Below, piece after piece: positions 6,635 to 9,942 of a stretch of 9,942 nt of DNA. The stretch spans positions 1 to 9,942 of the forward strand of contig CAIUKZ010000076.1 in the NCBI GenBank assembly GCA_903899865.1. The letters run 5' to 3'. Each line of letters starts with the position of its first letter. Position 1 is the stretch's first letter. The notes under the pieces are model-generated. The model had not been told where the DNA came from. It made no database searches and saw nothing but the letters and a program-made list of their open reading frames with translations. A program made the position numbers and the translations under genes. The DNA comes from an uncultured Bacteroidales bacterium. Its GTDB lineage: Bacteria > Bacteroidota > Bacteroidia > Bacteroidales > Paludibacteraceae.

Positions 6635-8461
6635 TCAATCTATCATTCTCACAGCGCCCTTATCGGCAGAACTTACCATACTAGCATACGCTCTGAGAGC
6701 TTTGCTGACGACTCGATTTCTATCCTTTGGGGTAAAGGCTTCTTTGCCCCTAGCTATTTCAGCTTGACGGCGAAGTGCTAACTCTTCATCACTCAAGCGT
6801 ACATTAATAGTACGATTAGGGATATCTATTTCAATAATATCGCCGTCCTGAACCAAACCAATATTCCCGCCTGCTGCTGCCTCTGGTGAGATGTGTCCAA
6901 TTGACAAACCGGAAGTTCCTCCTGAGAAACGACCATCGGTAATTAATGCACACTCTTTACCCAGATGTTTTGACTTGATGTAAGAGGTTGGGTACAACAT
7001 TTCTTGCATGCCCGGTCCTCCTTTGGGACCTTCGTGTGTAATCACTACCACATCTCCTGCCACCACTTTGCCACTAAGAATGCCCGTACAAGCAGTGTCT
7101 TGAGAAGTGAATACTTTGGCTGGTCCCGAAAATTTCCATATACTTTCATCAACTCCTGCTGTCTTAATCACACAGCCATCCAACGCAATATTACCTTTTA
7201 AGATTCCCAATCCACCATCTTTGGTATAAGCATTCGCCATATCACGAATACAACCATTAGAGCGGTCGGCATCCAAATACTCGTATTGTTCATTTTGTGA
7301 CCCCATCACTAGGTTAAACTTGTGAGCAGGTGCACTTTTATAAATATCTATAGCTTCTACAATCACATCTGGACTAGTAATATCATATTTATCAATCGCC
7401 TCACCCAAAGTGTATCCATCTACTCTTGAAACGGTTGTGTCTAACAATCCACCCTTGGACAATTCAGCCAAAATACCCAAAATTCCCCCAGCACGATTCA
7501 CATCCTGTATGTGATATTTTGGCGAATTCGGCGCCACTTTACATAAGCATGGCGTAGTGCGCGAAAGTGCGTCAATATCTTCCATGGTAAAATCGACTTC
7601 ACCCTCGTGAGCAATGGCTAAAATGTGAAGAATGGTATTTGTAGAACCACCCATTGCAATATCCAAAGTCATTGCGTTTTTGAATGCTTCGCGTGTAGCT
7701 ATCGAACGTGGCAATACTGACGCATCACCATCTCGGTAATATTTGTAGGCATTGTCAACTATCATTTGGGCTGCTTTGACAAACAATTTTGTTCTATTGG
7801 CATGTGTAGCCACTATCGTTCCATTACCTGGCAATGCCAATCCAATGGCTTCATTGAGGCAATTCATCGAATTGGCAGTAAACATGCCTGAACATGAACC
7901 ACATGTAGGACAAGCTGCTTTTTCAACTTTACTCACGTGCTCGTCAGACACACTATCATCCGCAGCCTGTACCATTGCATCTACCAAATCCAAATGTTTG
8001 CCATCCAATTCGCCGGCTTCCATAGGTCCGCCTGACACAAAAATTGTAGGAATGTTCAATCGCATAGCAGCCATCAACATGCCTGGCGTAATTTTATCAC
8101 AATTGCTGATACATATCATTGCATCGGCCTTGTGGGCGTTTACCATATACTCCACACTGTCAGCAATAATGTCACGCGAAGGTAACGAATAGAGCATACC
8201 ATCATGTCCCATGGCAATACCATCATCTATGGCAATGGTGTTAAATTCGGCAGCAAAACAACCTAACTTCTCGATTTCGGCTTTAACCATTTGTCCAATA
8301 TGATGAAGGTGTGCATGACCTGGCACGAACTGGGTAAATGAATTGACTATTGCAATGATGGGTTTTTTAAACTGCTCATCAGTCATTCCATTAGCTCTCC
8401 ACAACGAGCGAGCCCCAGCCATCTTACGACCACCTGTACTTGTATTACTACGTAATTCCAT
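6635..8461 (-). CDS. ilvD: Dihydroxy-acid dehydratase (Fe-S)
   Basis: Dehydrates 2,3-dihydroxy-isovalerate and 2,3-dihydroxy-3-methylvalerate to the keto acids, the third common step of valine and isoleucine synthesis. The 608 residues (E. coli 616) match the enterobacterial-type enzyme over the whole length. Visible signatures are SFTQFVPGHAHL (41-52), IDDGIAMGHDGMLYSLPSR (78-96), SNCDKITPGM with Cys121, CPTCGSCSGMFTANSMNCL with Cys184, Cys187 and Cys190, and TDGRFSGGTSGL (508-519). The Cys121 and Cys184-190 motifs are those that hold the Fe-S cluster and metal site; as in E. coli, there is no cysteine in the PGHAHL region where the short [2Fe-2S] type has one. Such clusters are commonly oxygen-sensitive (family knowledge). 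It is the first structural gene of the cluster and sits directly behind a leader attenuator, so its transcription should follow branched-chain amino acid supply. Start ATG 8461, stop TGA. Confidence 0.97.
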   Translation of the reverse strand: MELRSNTSTGGRKMAGARSLWRANGMTDEQFKKPIIAIVNSFTQFVPGHAHLHHIGQMVKAEIEKLGCFAAEFNTIAIDDGIAMGHDGMLYSLPSRDIIADSVEYMVNAHKADAMICISNCDKITPGMLMAAMRLNIPTIFVSGGPMEAGELDGKHLDLVDAMVQAADDSVSDEHVSKVEKAACPTCGSCSGMFTANSMNCLNEAIGLALPGNGTIVATHANRTKLFVKAAQMIVDNAYKYYRDGDASVLPRSIATREAFKNAMTLDIAMGGSTNTILHILAIAHEGEVDFTMEDIDALSRTTPCLCKVAPNSPKYHIQDVNRAGGILGILAELSKGGLLDTTVSRVDGYTLGEAIDKYDITSPDVIVEAIDIYKSAPAHKFNLVMGSQNEQYEYLDADRSNGCIRDMANAYTKDGGLGILKGNIALDGCVIKTAGVDESIWKFSGPAKVFTSQDTACTGILSGKVVAGDVVVITHEGPKGGPGMQEMLYPTSYIKSKHLGKECALITDGRFSGGTSGLSIGHISPEAAAGGNIGLVQDGDIIEIDIPNRTINVRLSDEELALRRQAEIARGKEAFTPKDRNRVVSKALRAYASMVSSADKGAVRMID

Positions 8462-8535
8462 AATCTAAATAATTTTCTAGTCAATAATTTATGTAAATCA
8501 GAAATTGAAAAACTGTAAGAATTAATATGCTATTC

Positions 8536-8574
8536 AAAGAAAAAACCTTTCTCCGTTATGGTGAGAAAGGTTTT
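8536..8574 (-). terminator. Attenuator terminator in the ilvD leader
   Basis: On the - strand the arms 8574-8563 (AAAACCTTTCTC) and 8553-8542 (GAGAAAGGTTTT) make a perfect 12-bp stem with a nine-base loop, running on into TTCTTT to give a broken U-tract. It lies upstream of ilvD on ilvD's own strand, in its leader, with no gene of that strand before it except the leader peptide, so it acts as a conditional stop rather than a gene end. The + direction lacks a U-run. Confidence 0.88.
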
Positions 8575-8620
8575 CTGTGTTTATATTTTACTTACACTAA
8601 ATTTCGTAACCATCCTCACC
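8560..8620 (-). promoter_or_regulatory. Antiterminator pairing of the ilv attenuator
   Basis: The RNA stretch GGUGAGGAUGGUU (8620-8608) can pair with AACCUUUCUCACC (8572-8560): 12 of 13 positions pair, including one G-U, with one U-U mismatch. The second stretch covers most of the 5' arm and part of the loop of the terminator, so the two structures exclude each other. The leader peptide's UGA (8618-8616) lies inside the first stretch: a ribosome that reaches the stop codon would cover it and let the terminator form, while one stalled at the Val codons upstream would leave it free. The pairing is read from sequence; its use is inference. Confidence 0.75.
8581..8613 (-). CDS. Possible second leader mini-ORF (10 codons)
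   Basis: The frame MVTKFSVSKI begins two bases after the UGA of the main leader peptide, and AGGTGAGG just before its ATG looks like a Shine-Dalgarno sequence, rare in this window. It ends seven bases before the terminator's first arm. It has Val, Val and Ile codons but no run. A ribosome finishing here would cover the terminator arm, so it could only have a modulating role by reinitiation. It may well be chance. Confidence 0.25.
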   Translation of the reverse strand: MVTKFSVSKI

Positions 8621-8684
8621 TCTGATTTTTGACCAAAAGTACCACGACGTTTACGAGAGAAATATGTTGTGTCTGAAATTTCAT
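8616..8684 (-). CDS. ilvL: ilv operon leader peptide (branched-chain amino acid sensor)
   Basis: A 22-codon frame from ATG 8684 to TGA 8616. After a polar start (MKFQTQH) come residues 8-18, ISLVNVVVLLV: nine of eleven are Ile, Leu or Val, the three end products of the pathway encoded downstream. It then ends KNQR. The E. coli ilv leader has a closely similar run (VISLVVISVVVIII). The peptide is expected to have no function as a protein; translation is the sensor, with scarcity of charged Val, Leu or Ile tRNA stalling the ribosome at 8631-8663, before the antiterminator arm. The codons used are mixed (GTA, GTC, GTG, CTT, TTG, CTC, ATT). It starts about 12-15 bases after the predicted transcription start, without Shine-Dalgarno sequence, as is normal in this phylum. 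A longer frame through the same region (8581-8838) is a different reading frame and not a gene. The symbol follows function, not proven homology. Confidence 0.85.
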   Translation of the reverse strand: MKFQTQHISLVNVVVLLVKNQR

Positions 8685-8701
8685 TTTCAATTTTTGTTTT
8701 G

Positions 8702-8732
8702 CAAAGATACCACAAGAATTTGAAAAGCCAAA
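8702..8732 (-). promoter_or_regulatory. ilv operon promoter (Bacteroidota sigma-70 type)
   Basis: On the - strand TTTG (8732-8729), exactly 19 bases, then TATCTTTG (8709-8702), a perfect TAnnTTTG -7 element. The start should fall near 8696-8698, leaving a very short untranslated stretch before the leader peptide ATG at 8684. The perfect match and its fit to the leader start support each other. Confidence 0.8.
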
Positions 8733-8858
8733 AGAAATGAAAGAAAAATGTGTGATTTTTAGTATCAATCATTATTATTTGCACAGCTTTACTATTAAAA
8801 AACATTATTCGTCTTATTTTTATGAAGAGTTTAAACAATATTCACAACAAAATTGTAG

Positions 8859-8866
8859 TACATTTG
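8859..8866 (+). promoter_or_regulatory. -7 element of the dxs promoter
   Basis: TACATTTG matches TAnnTTTG and lies 19 bases before the dxs ATG, so transcripts would start near 8872. No good TTTG is found at the expected -33 distance, so the match is half a promoter; position and orientation are right. Confidence 0.45.
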
Positions 8867-8885
8867 TATTTTAGTTTCTATTATA

Positions 8886-9942
8886 ATGGCGAAAAAAGAT
8901 TACGTTTATCTTAATAACATAGACTCCCCTGCTGATTTAAAAGCAATTAACAAAGAACATCTTACCGAGGTCTGTAATGAACTTAGGCAATTTATCATTG
9001 ATGAAGTTTCTAAAAATCCTGGACATCTTGGTTCAAGTCTGGGAGTTGTAGAACTCACGGTAGCTCTTCATTACGTATTTAACACTCCATACGACAGAAT
9101 TGTTTGGGATGTTGGACATCAAGCTTATGCCCACAAAATACTAACAGGAAGAAGAGACCTTTTTCACACCAACAGAAAATTTAAAGGCCTTTGCGGGTTT
9201 CCTACTCCGACAGAAAGTGAATACGATTCCTTTGGAGTAGGGCATTCATCCACTTCTATATCAGCAGGATTGGGCATGGCAGTTGCATCATTGCTAAATG
9301 AAGACAACAGACAAGTAGTGGCAGTCATTGGCGATGGAGCCATGACAGGCGGACTGGCATTTGAGGGTTTGAATAACGCTTCGATGAGCAAAAACAACCT
9401 CCTAATCATTCTCAATGACAATCAAATGGCTATTGACCCGATAAGGGGCGGATTCACACAATACTTAGTGGATATTACCACATCTAGAACCTACAATAAG
9501 ATTCGCTACAAAGCATATAATTTTTTGAAGAAATGGAATTTTATTACCGAAGATAGCAAAGGAGATATTATCCAATTCAATAATAGTATCAAAGCCACTC
9601 TCACCAAACAGCACAATATATTTGAAGGATTAAACATTCGATATTTTGGACCTATAGATGGACACGATGTGGATACGTTGGTAAGAATTCTTGATGAGAT
9701 AAAAAACTTCGAAGGACCCAAAGTAATTCATTGCATCACAAAAAAAGGCAAAGGCTATGAACCTGCCGAAAAGTCTGTTACTGAGTGGCATGCACCTGGA
9801 AAATTTGATGTTGAAACAGGTGAACGAAACACCTCCTCCAATCAAACTGCAACTGCACCTTTGTTTCAGGATGTGTTTGGAGAAACACTCCTTGAATTAG
9901 CTAAAACAAACCCAAAGATTGTAGCCATTACACCAGCTATGC
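8886..9942 (+). CDS. dxs: 1-deoxy-D-xylulose-5-phosphate synthase, N-terminal part (3' end outside window)
   Basis: Thiamine-diphosphate enzyme that condenses pyruvate and glyceraldehyde 3-phosphate to DXP, the entry to the MEP route of isoprenoid precursors and a source for thiamine and pyridoxal synthesis. 352 residues are visible. Motifs in order: NPGHLGSSLGVVELT (about 44-58, with His47), VWDVGHQAYAHKILTGR (73-89), GVGHSSTSISAGLGMA (117-132), the ThDP signature GDGAMTGG (149-156) through LNDN (176-179), YFGPIDGHD (253-261), TKKGKGYEPAE (285-295) and WHAPGKF (301-307). This covers the first (PP) domain and the start of the next; the catalytic Glu and transketolase C-terminal domain lie beyond the edge. 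ATG 8886 (MAKKDYVYLNN) is the only good start, just after a -7 element. It is divergent from the ilv operon with no functional link except shared use of pyruvate and ThDP. Confidence 0.95.
   Translation, partial: MAKKDYVYLNNIDSPADLKAINKEHLTEVCNELRQFIIDEVSKNPGHLGSSLGVVELTVALHYVFNTPYDRIVWDVGHQAYAHKILTGRRDLFHTNRKFKGLCGFPTPTESEYDSFGVGHSSTSISAGLGMAVASLLNEDNRQVVAVIGDGAMTGGLAFEGLNNASMSKNNLLIILNDNQMAIDPIRGGFTQYLVDITTSRTYNKIRYKAYNFLKKWNFITEDSKGDIIQFNNSIKATLTKQHNIFEGLNIRYFGPIDGHDVDTLVRILDEIKNFEGPKVIHCITKKGKGYEPAEKSVTEWHAPGKFDVETGERNTSSNQTATAPLFQDVFGETLLELAKTNPKIVAITPAM

Larger units (their letters stand above)
8462..8885. other. Divergent control region between ilvD and dxs
   Basis: This 424-bp stretch contains no protein gene other than the leader peptide. 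From right to left it holds the dxs -7 element (8859-8866), an AT-rich stretch of about 125 bp without visible sites, the ilv promoter (8702-8732), the leader peptide (8616-8684), the antiterminator arm (8608-8620), the terminator (8536-8574) and a 74-base tail to the ilvD ATG with nothing recognisable. Both transcripts start inside it and run apart. Confidence 0.8.

Noticed and set aside
8581..8838. 85-codon frame on the - strand upstream of ilvD
   Set aside because: It runs through the ilv promoter and is rich in Phe and Lys from AT-rich DNA. The real leader peptide is in another frame; only its last ten codons might be used as a separate mini-ORF.

Overview
The window looks like a chromosomal segment of a member of the Bacteroidota. 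The evidence is the gene order ilvD-ilvB-ilvN-ilvC, promoters of the TTTG...TAnnTTTG type (one perfect copy), generally absent Shine-Dalgarno sequences, AT-rich spacers, and an array of small palindromes with three-base loops. I cannot place it below phylum.

Layout: (1) 3-863, + strand: the 3' part of a SIR2-like protein that runs in from the left edge. (2) 957-1937, - strand: a protein with a BtrH-type N-terminal domain and a papain-like Cys/His/Asp arrangement. (3) 1938-2449: no gene. It holds three tandem ~111-bp units of three hairpins each, one diverged unit in opposite orientation, and the terminator of the ilv cluster. (4) 2450-8461, - strand: ilvD, ilvB, ilvN, ilvC (in transcription order), encoding dihydroxy-acid dehydratase, acetolactate synthase large and small subunits, and a long class II ketol-acid reductoisomerase. 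Together they form the common isoleucine/valine pathway; only the final transaminase is missing here. (5) 8462-8885: a divergent control region. (6) 8886 to the right edge, + strand: dxs, first enzyme of the non-mevalonate isoprenoid pathway, cut by the window.

The most interesting part is the ilvD leader (about 8536-8732, - strand). It reads as a complete ribosome-mediated attenuator: a perfect Bacteroidota promoter, a 22-codon leader peptide with nine Ile/Leu/Val among eleven consecutive residues (ISLVNVVVLLV), a 13-nt antiterminator arm that begins over the leader stop codon, and a 12-bp intrinsic terminator whose 5' arm the antiterminator would capture. It has the logic of the enterobacterial ilv leader but is small, and the peptide is hidden in a different frame from a longer spurious ORF. 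A 312-bp gap between ilvD and ilvB may carry a second promoter with a 13-bp palindrome in its spacer, so the last three genes might also be controlled separately.

The second notable item is the hairpin array at 1952-2375. Its architecture (short hairpin, ACCTATGTTAAC-like linker, 8-bp hairpin, spacer, hairpin) is kept while stem sequences change in a paired way, as in REP/BIME-type elements.
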